DNA of 64,000 bases from Lysobacteraceae bacterium (GCA_003241895.1 QBLY01000016.1:1-64000), one strand, 5' to 3'. Counted from the stretch's first letter, positions 7,947 to 17,818 are shown. Program-made: numbers and translations. The notes: generated from the sequence alone by a model not told the origin.

Positions 7947-9506
7947 ATGGCAGTGATCAAAGAAGGCACGGCCGCGCACATCAACGGCCAGCGCATTGAC
8001 GTGGCGCCCGGCGAGACGCTGCTGCAGGCCGCGCTGCGCCAGGGCATCGCCTTTCCCAACCGCTGCCGCGTGGGCGCCTGCGGCACCTGCAAGTGCCGGC
8101 TGGCCGAGGGCCAGGTGCGCGCGCTGACCCCGCCGGGCTACCTGCTGGACGACGACCAGATCAAGCGCGGCTATATCCTGGCCTGCCAGAGCGTGCCGCG
8201 CAGCGACATCAGCATTGAAGTGGCGCTGGGCGCACCGGCTGCCACCAGCGCGACGGGCAAGATCGCCGCGCCTGCGCCCGAGGCCCCGCGCGAGCCGGCC
8301 GGCTTCTGGGACTACGCAAAGTATTTCGGCTTCCACCTGGTGGGCCTGTCGGCCACGGTGGCGCTGCTGGCCGGCGGCGGTTGGATTACCGCGGGGCTGC
8401 TGGCCATCGTGTCGTTCTACATCCTGGGCGACGCGGTGTCGGGCAACGACCTGCGCACGCCGCGCTACGGCCGCCCTGCCCTGCTGACCGGCCACCTGTG
8501 GCTGGCGCTGCCGCTGGTGTCGCTGATTTCCTTCGCCGCGGTGTGGGGCGTGAGCGCGGGCGATCCGCTGGGCTTTGGCGCGTGGCTCACGTCGTGGACG
8601 GGCTATGACGTGATCGCCGCACGCGAAGCCACCACGCTGGGCCACCATGTTTCGGCCGTGATACTGACGGGGCTGATGATCGGCATGATCGGCACCATCA
8701 CCGCGCACGAACTGATGCACCGCACCTGGGACAAGGTGTCGCTGCTGATTGGCCGCTGGCTGATGGCCTTCAGCCTGGACACCTCGTTCACCATCGAACA
8801 CGTGTACGGGCACCACCGCTACGTTTCCACCACGGTGGATCCCGCCACCGCGCCGCGCGGGCGCAGCGTGTATGCGCACATCGCCATTTCCACCGTGAAA
8901 AGCAACGCCAGCGCCTGGCACATCGAGTGCGGGCGGCTGCGCCGGCAGGGCCTGCCGGTGTGGTCGGTGCACAACGCGGTGCTGCGCGGCTGGGCGATGA
9001 GCGCGGTGGTGCTGGCCCTGGCCTGGGCGGTGGGCGGCGCGGTGGGCCTGGCGTTCTTCGCGGCCTGCGGGCTGATGGGCAAGGCGCTGCTGGAAGTGGT
9101 GAACTACATGGAGCACTACGGCATCGTGCGCGACCCGGCGGCGGCGGTGCAGCCGCGCCATTCCTGGAACACCAACCGCCGCATCAGCTCGTGGACGCTG
9201 TTCAACCTGAGCCGGCATTCGCACCACCACGCGCAGGGCGACGTGCCCTACCAGGATCTCAAGCCGATGGCCGATGCGCCGATGATGATCGGCGGCTACC
9301 TCACGGTGATGGTGCTCACCCTGCTGCCGCCGCTGTGGCATGCGCTGATGACGCCGCGGCTGCTGGCCTGGGACCGCGACTTCGCCGACCCCGGCGAGCG
9401 CACGCTGGCGCGCGAAGCGAATGCGGCCAGCGGCATCGCCGCGCTGGTGCGCGCGGCCAATCAGTCCAGCCGCGGCCAGCTCGAGGCGTCCAGCGTCTCG
9501 CGGTAA
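7947..9506 (+). CDS. Ferredoxin-AlkB fusion (membrane di-iron alkane/fatty-acid hydroxylase)
   Basis: 519 residues from the ATG at 7947 (GGAG nine bases upstream); an in-frame TTG at 7941 is less likely. Residues 1-95 are a plant-type 2Fe-2S ferredoxin with Cys40, Cys45, Cys48 and Cys80. Residues 118-480 are an AlkB-type integral membrane hydroxylase with the His boxes HELMHR (254-259), EHVYGHHR (284-291) and LSRHSHHH (421-428), plus the NYMEHYG signature (386-392). It should hydroxylate a terminal methyl of an alkane or fatty acyl chain, with the built-in ferredoxin replacing rubredoxin as electron donor. No ferredoxin reductase is nearby. The last 46 bases overlap the convergent DUF2189 gene. 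Confidence 0.9.
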   Translation: MAVIKEGTAAHINGQRIDVAPGETLLQAALRQGIAFPNRCRVGACGTCKCRLAEGQVRALTPPGYLLDDDQIKRGYILACQSVPRSDISIEVALGAPAATSATGKIAAPAPEAPREPAGFWDYAKYFGFHLVGLSATVALLAGGGWITAGLLAIVSFYILGDAVSGNDLRTPRYGRPALLTGHLWLALPLVSLISFAAVWGVSAGDPLGFGAWLTSWTGYDVIAAREATTLGHHVSAVILTGLMIGMIGTITAHELMHRTWDKVSLLIGRWLMAFSLDTSFTIEHVYGHHRYVSTTVDPATAPRGRSVYAHIAISTVKSNASAWHIECGRLRRQGLPVWSVHNAVLRGWAMSAVVLALAWAVGGAVGLAFFAACGLMGKALLEVVNYMEHYGIVRDPAAAVQPRHSWNTNRRISSWTLFNLSRHSHHHAQGDVPYQDLKPMADAPMMIGGYLTVMVLTLLPPLWHALMTPRLLAWDRDFADPGERTLAREANAASGIAALVRAANQSSRGQLEASSVSR

Positions 9507-10252
9507 GCGTGCCAGGCCGAATAGGCCAGCCACGGCATGATCACCGCCAGGCCCAGGTAGGCGGTGAGGAAACCCACCGCCGTCAGCACCGCGATCAGCC
9601 CCGCCCACAGCACCATCACCGCCTTGTTGCGCAGCACGGCGTTGGCGCTGGACACGCCGGCCGTCACCATGTCTACGTCGCGGTCGGCGATCATCGGCAG
9701 CGAAAATGCCGCCGTGGCGAAGGTGAAGATGGCGAACACCGATCCCGCCGCTGAACCGATCAGCAGGAACTCCAGCAGCGTGACCCAGCGCCCGTCCTCG
9801 ACCGCCACGAAGGCGTTCACCATCATGCCGGCGCGCGACCACAGCATCAGCACCACCAGCTGCACCAGCGCGAACACGCCGGCCTGCCCCGCCATCCGCC
9901 GCGCCAGCACGAACGAATCGCGCAGCGTGGGCGTGCGCCCGGCCTCCAGCGCGCGGCTGACGCAGTAAAGCCCCACCGCGATCAGCGGCGCCACGAACAC
10001 GAAGCCCGACAGCAGCGCCGCCAGCAGCGCGAACCGCCCCAGCGCCCAGGCCAGCGCCGACACCGCCAGGCTCACGCAGACGATTACCGCGCCGAACAGC
10101 AGGCTCAACCCGGGCGCGCGCCGGAAATCCGCCCAGCCCAGCCGCAGCCAGCGCCAGGGCGCGCCGGCGTCGAGCGTGGCGCAGGGCACCGCGAAGGGGC
10201 GCTCGGGTTCCGGCCCGGGCGCCGGCGACGGTTCGCCCTGCGCCGGAACCAC
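9461..10252 (-). CDS. DUF2189-family inner-membrane protein
   Basis: 263 residues from a GTG at 10252, two bases after the stop of the nuclease gene, so probably co-transcribed. About six hydrophobic helices in three pairs (48-70, 73-95, 125-142, 160-190 and 212-242). The segment WLRLGWADFRRAPGLSL at the start of the membrane region and the helix layout match DUF2189, a family of unknown function. The N-terminal 30 residues are Pro-rich and cytoplasmic. The 3' end runs 46 bases into the AlkB fusion on the other strand. Confidence 0.75.
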   Translation of the reverse strand: MVPAQGEPSPAPGPEPERPFAVPCATLDAGAPWRWLRLGWADFRRAPGLSLLFGAVIVCVSLAVSALAWALGRFALLAALLSGFVFVAPLIAVGLYCVSRALEAGRTPTLRDSFVLARRMAGQAGVFALVQLVVLMLWSRAGMMVNAFVAVEDGRWVTLLEFLLIGSAAGSVFAIFTFATAAFSLPMIADRDVDMVTAGVSSANAVLRNKAVMVLWAGLIAVLTAVGFLTAYLGLAVIMPWLAYSAWHAYRETLDASSWPRLD

Positions 10253-10254
10253 GG

Positions 10255-11640
10255 CTAGACCTCGATTTCCATGCCCGGCCGGGACAGCGAGACGTCGCTG
10301 CCGAAGCGCGACTTCATCGCTTCGGCCAGCGCCTCGCGGGCGTCGTCCTCGCCGTGCACCAGCACCGTGCGCGGGCGGTTCTCTATCTGCGCGTACCAGG
10401 CCAGCAGGCCGGGCTGGTCGCTGTGCGCCGACAGGCCGCCCACCGTGTGGCGCTGGGCGTTGACCTGGATGTCTTCACCGAACATCCGCACCCGCGGCGC
10501 GCCGTCCACCAGCCGCCGGCCCAGCGTGCCGTGGGCCTGGTAGCCGACGAACAGCACGTGTGCCTGCTTGCGCCCCAGGTTCTGGCGCAGGTGGTGGCGG
10601 ATGCGGCCGCCGTTGCACATGCCCGAGCCGGCGATGATGATCGCGCCGCGCTCGTGGGCATTGATGCCGCGCGACGCCTCGACGTCGGCGGTGTAGCGCA
10701 GGTTGGGCAGGCGGAACGGATGCGGCTTGCCGGCGAAGACTTTCCGGCCCGCGGTGTCGAACAGGTCTTCGTGGCGGTCGTAGACCTCCACCACTTTGGT
10801 GGCCATCGGGCTGTCGAGGAATATCTTCCAGCGCGACAGGTTCCATTCGTCCCAATAGCGCGCGAACCAGTACAGCATTTCCTGGGTGCGCCCGACCGCG
10901 AACGCGGGAATGAGCACGTTGCCGCCGTCGCTCCAGGCGTGGTCGAGGATCTCGCCGATTTCGGTGACGGTGGCCGCGCGTTCGCGATGGGCACGGCCGC
11001 CGTAGGTGGACTCGAGCAGCAGCAGGTCGGCCCGCGGCACGGGCGCGGGGTCGCGCAGGATCGGCGTGCCCTTCATGCCCAGGTCGCCTGAGAACACCAG
11101 CGTGCGTTCGGCGCCGTTTTCGCGGGCGCGCAGCTCGACGGTGGCCGAGCCCAGGATGTGGCCGGCATCGCGCAGGACAACCGTCACGCCGGGAAGTATT
11201 TCCTGCGGCGCGTCGTAGGCCAGCGGCTTCACCTGCCGCAGCACCGGCCCGACATCGGCGCGGGTGAACAAAGGCTTGTGGTCGGCGTGACCGTCTTCCC
11301 GGCGCTTGTTGGCCTGCTCGGCGTCCATCTCGGCGATGAACGCGGAATCTTCCAGCATCACCTTGAGCAGGTCGGCGGTGGCGGCGTGTGTCCAGATGGG
11401 CCCGGTGAAGCCACGCTTGACCAGCACCGGCAGCCGACCGCAGTGGTCGATATGGCCGTGGCTGAGCACTAGGGCATCCACCGCCGCGGGATCGAAAAGG
11501 AAGGGTTCGAAGTTGCGGCGCTCGTCTTGGGCGCTGCCCTGGATCAGGCCGCAGTCGAGTATCACGCGATGGCCGTTGGCCTCGACTTCATGGCAGGACC
11601 CGGTGACTTCACCGGCAGCACCGTGGAAGCGGACGCGCAT
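10255..11640 (-). CDS. Metallo-beta-lactamase/beta-CASP RNA-processing nuclease
   Basis: 461 residues, ATG at 11640. The N-terminus carries the metal motif SHGHIDHCG (HxHxDH), followed by DAGHILGSA and SGDLG. The beta-CASP insert has LLLESTYGGR, and the C-terminal part has GSGMCNGGRI, GYQAHGTLGRR and SAHSDQPGL plus VHGE. This order is that of CPSF73-like bacterial and archaeal proteins, which act as RNA endo- or exonucleases. It lacks the C-terminal domain of RNase J, so it is a stand-alone beta-CASP enzyme. RNA substrate unknown. Upstream gene of a pair with the DUF2189 protein. Confidence 0.88.
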   Translation of the reverse strand: MRVRFHGAAGEVTGSCHEVEANGHRVILDCGLIQGSAQDERRNFEPFLFDPAAVDALVLSHGHIDHCGRLPVLVKRGFTGPIWTHAATADLLKVMLEDSAFIAEMDAEQANKRREDGHADHKPLFTRADVGPVLRQVKPLAYDAPQEILPGVTVVLRDAGHILGSATVELRARENGAERTLVFSGDLGMKGTPILRDPAPVPRADLLLLESTYGGRAHRERAATVTEIGEILDHAWSDGGNVLIPAFAVGRTQEMLYWFARYWDEWNLSRWKIFLDSPMATKVVEVYDRHEDLFDTAGRKVFAGKPHPFRLPNLRYTADVEASRGINAHERGAIIIAGSGMCNGGRIRHHLRQNLGRKQAHVLFVGYQAHGTLGRRLVDGAPRVRMFGEDIQVNAQRHTVGGLSAHSDQPGLLAWYAQIENRPRTVLVHGEDDAREALAEAMKSRFGSDVSLSRPGMEIEV

Positions 11641-11730
11641 GGTGTTTCCTTCTACGGTGGCTGCGCCAATGTAGCGCAGAAACGGCGCCGGCCGGGCAAG
11701 CCCGCCCGTCGCCTGGTCAGCGCGCAGGGC

Positions 11731-13869
11731 TTACTTGCGCGCGGCTTCCAGCTCCTTGAGCAGCTCCGGCGCCGGGTAGGCCGACTGCATGATCCACTGC
11801 ATGTAGCGGTGGTCCACGGCGATCATGCGGGTCATGGTGGGGTCGAACACCCAGTTCGAGCTGACGCTTTCCCAGTTGCCGTCGAAGGCCAGGCCCACCA
11901 GCTCACCCTTGCCGTTGAGCACGGGCGAACCGGAGTTGCCGCCGGTGATGTCCAGGTCGGACAGGAAGTTCACCGGCACCTTGGCTTTCTGTTCAGCGCT
12001 CATCGCGGCGATGGCGTCGAGCTGGGCCTTGGGGGCGTCGAACGGCTCCACGCCCGTCGCCTTCGCGGCCAGGCCGTCGAGCGAGGTGAACGGGGTGTAG
12101 GCCACGCCGTCCTTCGGGCTGTAGCCCATCACGTTGCCGTAGGTGATGCGCAGGCTGAGGTTGGCGTCGGGATACACGCCCTGGCCCTGGCTGCGCTTGT
12201 AGTCCTGCACGGCGGCCAGGTAGACCGGGCGATAGCGGCTGCTTTCTCCGGAACGGGCGCGGGCGGTGTCCTCCAGCGCCAGCAGGGTCGGCTGCAGCGC
12301 CACGGCCAGCTTCAGCAGCGGGTCGGTGCTGGCTTCGAAGCCGGCGCGGTCGGTGCTCAACAGGGCCAGGCGTGCATCCACCGTACCCAGTTTGGTTGCC
12401 GCGTAGGTTTCATCCAGCGCGCGCTGGATGGCGGCGGCATCGCTGCCGCCCAGCCACGCGTCCACGGCGGCGACGCGCTGGTCGGCCGGCAGCTTCACGT
12501 ACTCGGCCAGCCAATAGGCCAGCAGCTGCTTTTCCATCTTCGGGTCGTAGCGACGGTCGAGCTGGCGCGTGTTGCCCTCGATGGCCGGCAGGTCGCGGTC
12601 CTGGTAGCCCGGGGCGCGCTCGGCGTTGGGCTTGGCGCGTTCTATCGCCAGGCGGTACAGGCCGCGCACGTTGCCGAGCAGGCCAACGCCCGACACCTGG
12701 TTGATGGCGGTGTCGCGCACGCGGGTTTCGCGCGCTTGCGCGGCCTGCGCCACCAGCTTGGCGTGGGCTTCCAGCGCCGGCTTGCCGGCTTCGCCGCGGG
12801 TGCGCAGCCAGGCCAGCACGGCGTCTTCCTCGGCGCGTTTGGTGGCGCTGGCGTCTATGCGGCGGAAACCTTCCAGCTGCCCGTCCCAGTTCTTCATCGT
12901 GTTCTGCCAGCCGCGGATGGTGCTGGCGTACTTCACTTCGATCTCGGGGTCGGCCTTGCCGGCGGCGTCGGTGATGGCCACCAGGTTTTTCAGGTGCTGG
13001 CCGATGACCGGGTACTGCCAGTCGGCCACGGCCTGGAATTCGTTGAACAGGGCGTAGCGGTTGGTGGTGCCCGGGTAGCCGGCCACCATCACGAAATCAC
13101 CTTCTTCCAGCGGGTCGGTGGCCATGCGCAGGTGGTGCCTGGCCTTGAACGGGACGTTGTCGGGCGAGAACGCCGCCGGCTTGCCGTCCTTGCCGACGTA
13201 GGCGCGGTAGAAGGTGAAGTCGCCGGTGTGGCGCGGCCACATCCAGTTGTCGATTTCGCCGCCGTAGTTGCCGATGGCACCCGGCGGTGCGTACACCAGG
13301 CGCACGTCCTTGATTTCGATCTGGCGGAACAGGCGGTAGGTCTGGCCGCTGAAGAAGCTGTACACGGTGCAGCGCATGCCCGGCTCGGACTCGCAGGCGG
13401 CGATCAGCGACTTCTGCGCGTCTTCCAGCGCCTTCTGGCGCGCCAGGCCGTCCTGGTCGGGCGACGTGGCGGCCAGCATCTGAAGGGTGACGTCGGTGAT
13501 CTGGTCCATCACGTACACGCGGGCGTTGGGGCCGGCGGAAATTTCCTGGTCGCGGGTGGCGGCGTTGAAGCCGTCGGTCATCAGGTTGCGCTGCGCGGTG
13601 GAGTTGAGCTGGATGGCGCCATAGGCGCAGTGGTGGTTGGTGACCACCAGGCCATCGGGCGACACCAGCGACGCGGTGCAGCCACCCAGTGCCACCACGG
13701 CGCCCATCGGGTCGCCGGTGAGGTTGGCAAGCTGGGTGGGGTCAAGCTCCAGGCCCGCCTGCTTGAGCGGACCGGCGATTTCGGGCAACTGCTGCGGAAC
13801 CCACATGCCTTCCTTGGCCTGGGCGGCGAAGGACAGCGAAAGAGCGGCAGCCAAGACAGCGATACGCAT
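11731..13869 (-). CDS. S46-family dipeptidyl-peptidase, DPP7-like
   Basis: 712 residues from the ATG at 13869 (GAGG eight bases upstream); an in-frame extension to 13953 lacks support. A Sec signal peptide (about 1-18) targets it to the periplasm. The chymotrypsin-like double barrel carries VTNHHCAYG with the catalytic His (79/80) and TGGNSGSP with Ser646. Eighteen residues after that Ser lies Gly664 (FDGNWE), where DPP11 enzymes have Arg that selects acidic residues; Gly fits a DPP7-type preference for hydrophobic P1. Such enzymes release dipeptides from imported or extracellular peptides. Divergent from the barrel gene at 13974. Confidence 0.92.
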   Translation of the reverse strand: MRIAVLAAALSLSFAAQAKEGMWVPQQLPEIAGPLKQAGLELDPTQLANLTGDPMGAVVALGGCTASLVSPDGLVVTNHHCAYGAIQLNSTAQRNLMTDGFNAATRDQEISAGPNARVYVMDQITDVTLQMLAATSPDQDGLARQKALEDAQKSLIAACESEPGMRCTVYSFFSGQTYRLFRQIEIKDVRLVYAPPGAIGNYGGEIDNWMWPRHTGDFTFYRAYVGKDGKPAAFSPDNVPFKARHHLRMATDPLEEGDFVMVAGYPGTTNRYALFNEFQAVADWQYPVIGQHLKNLVAITDAAGKADPEIEVKYASTIRGWQNTMKNWDGQLEGFRRIDASATKRAEEDAVLAWLRTRGEAGKPALEAHAKLVAQAAQARETRVRDTAINQVSGVGLLGNVRGLYRLAIERAKPNAERAPGYQDRDLPAIEGNTRQLDRRYDPKMEKQLLAYWLAEYVKLPADQRVAAVDAWLGGSDAAAIQRALDETYAATKLGTVDARLALLSTDRAGFEASTDPLLKLAVALQPTLLALEDTARARSGESSRYRPVYLAAVQDYKRSQGQGVYPDANLSLRITYGNVMGYSPKDGVAYTPFTSLDGLAAKATGVEPFDAPKAQLDAIAAMSAEQKAKVPVNFLSDLDITGGNSGSPVLNGKGELVGLAFDGNWESVSSNWVFDPTMTRMIAVDHRYMQWIMQSAYPAPELLKELEAARK

Positions 13870-13973
13870 TGCGGCACCTCGGAGGGACAAGAACCCCAAG
13901 CGTATCAGCGGTGGTGCTGGCGGGGGCATGGCCGCGGTATAAGCTTTTGGCATACGACAAAGGGGAACGAACT

Positions 13974-15119
13974 ATGCAGGTGGTGCGCCGGACGATGCTG
14001 GTTGTGATGATGGCCTGGGGCGGATTGGCCAGCGCCCAGTCGCCCGATGCGGCCTTGGCCAACGGCTGGAACGCCGTTTGCGCGGGCGCCGCGCCGGGCT
14101 CCGGGTTGGCCAGCCGCTGCGCGGAGATCTTCGCCGGCGGCGCCAACAGCCGTGAACGCGCGGCGGCCGGCAATTTCCTCGGCGAGATCCCGGGCCAGGG
14201 CCGGGTCGCCACCCGCGACGGCGCGCCCGATGACGCGGCGCTGAGTTCGCAACTCGGCGCCGGCTGGTCGGCATTCGCCAGTGCCGACACCGGCCGCCTC
14301 AAGCGCCGCGACGGTGTGAACGAAGCGCCGTTCGACGGCGACACCGGCTCACTCAGCGCAGGCCTCGACTGGGCACCCACGGCGAAATGGCGGCTGGGGC
14401 TGGTGGCCAACCACGCGCGCGACGACCTGGACTACGTGCTCTCGGACGGCACGCTGCGCACGCGCTTCACCGGGCTGATGGCCCTGGGCGGCTGGAACCT
14501 CGGCGACACGGTGTCGCTGGACGGCTACGCCGGCCGGCTGCAGGGCGACTACCGCGTGCGCCGCGCCATCAACTACTCGCTGCCCAGCGGCGTCGCCGTG
14601 GCCACCGTTGCCAATGCCTCCACCGACGCCGTCCGCAAGCTGGCCGGCCTGGGCCTCACCTGGTCACTGCCGGCGGGCGCCTGGGAATGGCAGCTGGGCG
14701 CCGGCGTGGACTGGCAGCGCACCGAGCTGGACGCCTACACCGAATCAGGCGGCCTGGGCCTGGCCCTGCGGCTGCCCGCGCGCGAAGTGGTCAGCCGCCG
14801 TGGTCGGCTGGACGCCGCGCTGGCACGCACGTTCTCGCGCGACTGGGGCGTCTGGCAGCCGATGCTGCGGCTGGGCTGGCGCCACGAGTACGCCAATCCT
14901 GCGCGGCCCGTGGGCGTGAGGTTCGTGGAGGACCTCAACGCCACCACCGTGCGCTTCAACACCGACGACGCCGACCGCACCTGGGGCGAGGCGGGCCTGG
15001 GCGCAGTGTTCGTGTTCACCGGCGGGCATTCGGCCTTCATCGAACTGCGCCAGCGCCTGGGCCATGACTTCCTGCAGGAACGGCTGCTTTCCGTGGGCTG
15101 GCGGATGGAACTGCCCTGA
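13974..15119 (+). CDS. Stand-alone autotransporter-type outer-membrane beta-barrel protein
   Basis: 381 residues from the ATG at 13974 (AAAGGGG nine bases upstream). A signal peptide ends near ASAQ (22). After a short Cys-containing stretch (about 29-45) the rest alternates polar and hydrophobic residues in strands with an autotransporter-domain look: LSAGLDWAPTAKWRLGL, MALGGWNLGDTVSLDGYAG and a last strand RLLSVGWRMEL. There is no long passenger domain; only about 100 residues precede the barrel. It could be a small-passenger autotransporter or a free barrel. Partner unknown. Confidence 0.8.
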   Translation: MQVVRRTMLVVMMAWGGLASAQSPDAALANGWNAVCAGAAPGSGLASRCAEIFAGGANSRERAAAGNFLGEIPGQGRVATRDGAPDDAALSSQLGAGWSAFASADTGRLKRRDGVNEAPFDGDTGSLSAGLDWAPTAKWRLGLVANHARDDLDYVLSDGTLRTRFTGLMALGGWNLGDTVSLDGYAGRLQGDYRVRRAINYSLPSGVAVATVANASTDAVRKLAGLGLTWSLPAGAWEWQLGAGVDWQRTELDAYTESGGLGLALRLPAREVVSRRGRLDAALARTFSRDWGVWQPMLRLGWRHEYANPARPVGVRFVEDLNATTVRFNTDDADRTWGEAGLGAVFVFTGGHSAFIELRQRLGHDFLQERLLSVGWRMELP

Positions 15120-15152
15120 GCCGGACTTACCGACCGGTTCACGCCCGGCGGG

Positions 15153-15158
15153 TATAAT
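15153..15158 (+). promoter_or_regulatory. Consensus -10 box upstream of tdh
   Basis: A perfect TATAAT lies 40 bases before the tdh start. No good -35 is found at 16-18 bases, so an activator may assist. It fits transcription of tdh independent of the barrel gene, whose stop is 34 bases upstream. Confidence 0.5.
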
Positions 15159-15197
15159 CGCGTCCCTCGGGCCCGACGGGCCTCGCCGGACGCAGAC

Positions 15198-16235
15198 ATG
15201 GCACAGCAGACGATGAAGGCGCTGGTGAAGCGCCACGCGGAAAAGGGCATCTGGATGGAACAGGTGCCGGTGCCGTCGCCCGGCCCGAACGAAGTGCTGA
15301 TCAAGCTTGAGAAAACCGCCATCTGCGGCACCGACCTGCACATCTACAAGTGGGACGAGTGGAGCCAGCGCACGATCAAGCCCGGCCTGGTGATCGGCCA
15401 CGAATTCGTGGGCCGCGTGGTGGAAATGGGGCCCGGTGTCACCGGCTACCAGGTAGGCGACCGGGTGTCGGCCGAGGGCCACATCGTCTGCGGCCACTGC
15501 CGCAACTGCCGCGGCGGGCGCCAGCACCTGTGCCCGAACACGGTGGGTATCGGCGTCAACCGCAACGGCGCCTTCGCCGAATACATGGTGATGCCGTCGT
15601 CGAACCTGTGGCCGATCCCGGACTCGATTTCCTCCGAGCTGGCGGCGTTCTTCGACCCCTACGGCAACGCCACGCACTGCGCGCTGGAGTTCGACGTGGT
15701 GGGCGAAGACGTGCTGATCACCGGCGCCGGCCCGATCGGCATCATCGCCGCGGGCATCTGCAAGCACATCGGCGCGCGCAACGTGGTGGTCACCGACGTC
15801 AACGACTACCGCCTCAAGCTGGCCGCCGACATGGGCGCCACGCGCGTTGTGAACGTTTCCAAGCAGTCCCTCAAGGACACGATGGCCGAGCTGCACATGG
15901 AAGGCTTCGACGTGGCGCTGGAGATGAGCGGCAACCCGCACGCCTTCAACGACATGCTCGACTCGATGTACCACGGCGGCAAGATCGCCCTGCTGGGCAT
16001 CCTGCCCAACGGCGCCGGCATCAACTGGGACAAGGTGATCTTCAAGGGCCTGACCATGCACGGCATCTACGGCCGCAAGATGTACGAGACCTGGTACAAG
16101 ATGACGCAGCTGGTGCAGTCGGGTTTCCCGCTGCAGAAGGTGCTGACGCACCAGATCCAGATAGACGACTTCCAGAAGGGTTTCGATCTGATGGAAAGCG
16201 GGCAGTGCGGCAAGGTCGTGTGCAGCTGGACCTGA
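15198..16235 (+). CDS. tdh: L-threonine 3-dehydrogenase
   Basis: 345 residues. A zinc-dependent medium-chain dehydrogenase that oxidises L-threonine to 2-amino-3-ketobutyrate with NAD+. The catalytic zinc site starts at [14 protein letters not shown] and GHEFVG, the structural zinc site is [15 protein letters not shown], and the Rossmann motif is [21 protein letters not shown] near the C-terminus is typical of Tdh. Length matches E. coli Tdh (341). Its product is handled by Kbl, encoded 2.6 kb downstream with two genes between, an unusual separation. The 3' end overlaps the next gene by 16 bases. Confidence 0.96.
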   Translation: MAQQTMKALVKRHAEKGIWMEQVPVPSPGPNEVLIKLEKTAICGTDLHIYKWDEWSQRTIKPGLVIGHEFVGRVVEMGPGVTGYQVGDRVSAEGHIVCGHCRNCRGGRQHLCPNTVGIGVNRNGAFAEYMVMPSSNLWPIPDSISSELAAFFDPYGNATHCALEFDVVGEDVLITGAGPIGIIAAGICKHIGARNVVVTDVNDYRLKLAADMGATRVVNVSKQSLKDTMAELHMEGFDVALEMSGNPHAFNDMLDSMYHGGKIALLGILPNGAGINWDKVIFKGLTMHGIYGRKMYETWYKMTQLVQSGFPLQKVLTHQIQIDDFQKGFDLMESGQCGKVVCSWT

Positions 16236-17650
16236 CCCGCCCCGCCGCACGCACGCTCCGCCCCTGGTCGCGCCGCCCACTGCTGGCCGCGGGGCTGCTG
16301 GCGCTTGCCTTGGCCAACGGCGCGCGCGCCGAAAGCGAGCCCGTGCTGGACGCCGCCGACCTGGTGGACGCGTCGCTGCTGTCCGGCCCCGGCTGGCAGG
16401 TGGAGCCGCGCGTGCAGGTGCGCGGCTACCAGGCGCGCTTCGTGGTGCGCACCGACTGGGGCGTGCTGGAAGCCGACAGCGTGGACCTGCTGGCCCTGCG
16501 CGTGGCCGAGATGCCGGCGGTGGAGGCGCTGCACCGCACCGGCGTAACGCAGGTGCTGATGGAATCGGCGGCCGGCAGATTCGGTGAACCCGTGGACGCC
16601 GTGACGGCGATCGGCAGCGAACCGATGCGCGCCGGCAAGGGTTTGCCCAACGGCGTGGCCCGCTATTTCGGCGAGCGCTGGGAGCGGCTGCGCAGCGGCA
16701 CGCGCCGCATCGCCGACCGCAGCCACCGGCTGGTGATGCAGGACGGTTCGCCCTACGACAACCCCACCGGCCCGCTGGGCGACGCCGGCACCGATGACCC
16801 CGAGCCAAAGCGCGGCTTCTGGCAGCGCCGGGGCCGCGAGCTGGGTCGGCTGGCCAAGCAGGAAATCGGCGTCAACGCCGCGCGCCAATCCCTGGCCGAG
16901 CGCCTGGCGCTGGATCCGCACACGCGCAACCCGCTGATCGTGCCGCGCCTGGACGGCCTGGCCTGGGCCGAAACCACCGGCCGCCTGGCCACCGGCGAAG
17001 CGCTGGGCCTGCTGGGCGGCCCGGCCGTCGCCGTGCTGTCGCGCGCCATCCAGGTCAACCGCCTGGTGCTGCAGGAACCCCCCGAGCAGCTGCGCGCGCG
17101 CAACCACGACATCCTTTCCAACTATTGCGCCGACGAGATGCTGCTGCGCGGCTTCATCGCCGATGGCGCCTACTCGCCGACGCTGCAGGTGGAGTTCACC
17201 GACCTGTACGTGGAGCTGGCGCCGGCCGGCGGCTGCGAGGCGCTGCTGGAAACGGCGCTGATGGCCGGCGACGAGGCGCAGGCGCGCTTCGTGGTGAACG
17301 GGCTGCGGCTGATGCTGCATGCGCTGGGCGAGGAGTCGCGCGGCGGTACGTTCGTGCCGCAGGGCGCGCTGTTGGCGTATGAAACCACCGGCGGTGAGTT
17401 CGTGCTGCCGCTGGCGGTGGACTGGCTGGCGTGGACGCCGCAGATCCGGCGCTGGTTCGACATGCCCACCGTGGGCAACCGGCCGCAGCGCACGCTGCTG
17501 GTGGCCGGCGCCATCAGCCCGCGCGCCGAAAGCGAACTCACCGAACGCGGCTGGAGCCTGGTGCAGCGGCCGCCCTACCCCGGCGCGCCGCCGTACCGGC
17601 GCATGCTGAGCTTCGCGCCCGAGGCCGCGGCTGCGGCCGGCGCGGAATAG
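16220..17650 (+). CDS. Exported protein of unknown function, coupled to tdh
   Basis: 476 residues from a GTG at 16220 that lies inside the end of tdh (16-bp overlap), so translation is probably coupled. The N-terminus has SRRPLLAAG followed by a hydrophobic stretch and an AxA-type cleavage site (GARA, about 34-37). The twin Arg resembles a Tat signal but would also work for Sec. The mature part is Arg/Glu-rich with no further membrane helix. One conserved-looking stretch is [16 protein letters not shown], with cysteines either side. I do not recognise the family. A strong terminator lies 170 bases beyond the stop. Confidence 0.75.
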   Translation: MQLDLTRPAARTLRPWSRRPLLAAGLLALALANGARAESEPVLDAADLVDASLLSGPGWQVEPRVQVRGYQARFVVRTDWGVLEADSVDLLALRVAEMPAVEALHRTGVTQVLMESAAGRFGEPVDAVTAIGSEPMRAGKGLPNGVARYFGERWERLRSGTRRIADRSHRLVMQDGSPYDNPTGPLGDAGTDDPEPKRGFWQRRGRELGRLAKQEIGVNAARQSLAERLALDPHTRNPLIVPRLDGLAWAETTGRLATGEALGLLGGPAVAVLSRAIQVNRLVLQEPPEQLRARNHDILSNYCADEMLLRGFIADGAYSPTLQVEFTDLYVELAPAGGCEALLETALMAGDEAQARFVVNGLRLMLHALGEESRGGTFVPQGALLAYETTGGEFVLPLAVDWLAWTPQIRRWFDMPTVGNRPQRTLLVAGAISPRAESELTERGWSLVQRPPYPGAPPYRRMLSFAPEAAAAAGAE

Positions 17651-17818
17651 AAAAGCTTCTACGCCCAAGTGAGGGGAGTGTCGGCTTGGCCGGGTCCACG
17701 AAAAGCCGCACAACGTCGGTTCGCGGCAGCTCCGCCCTGCAATGCAGTAGCTCGCCGACCGCCAATCGGAACGACGTCAGCAAGGCCGGCCAATCCCGCA
17801 GTTGGGCGAAGAGCCATG
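17651..17818 (+). other. 168-nt 3' region before the terminator
   Basis: Between the stop of the unknown exported protein and the hairpin terminator. No convincing frame. Base composition is slightly less GC-rich than the genes around it. It would be transcribed as a long 3' UTR and could yield a 3'-derived small RNA, but nothing in it matches a known RNA. Confidence 0.3.

Noticed and set aside
11527-14007. 826-codon open frame on the plus strand
   Set aside because: Lies antisense to the S46 peptidase; composition is Gly/Val/His-rich and it is a by-product of high GC codon use.
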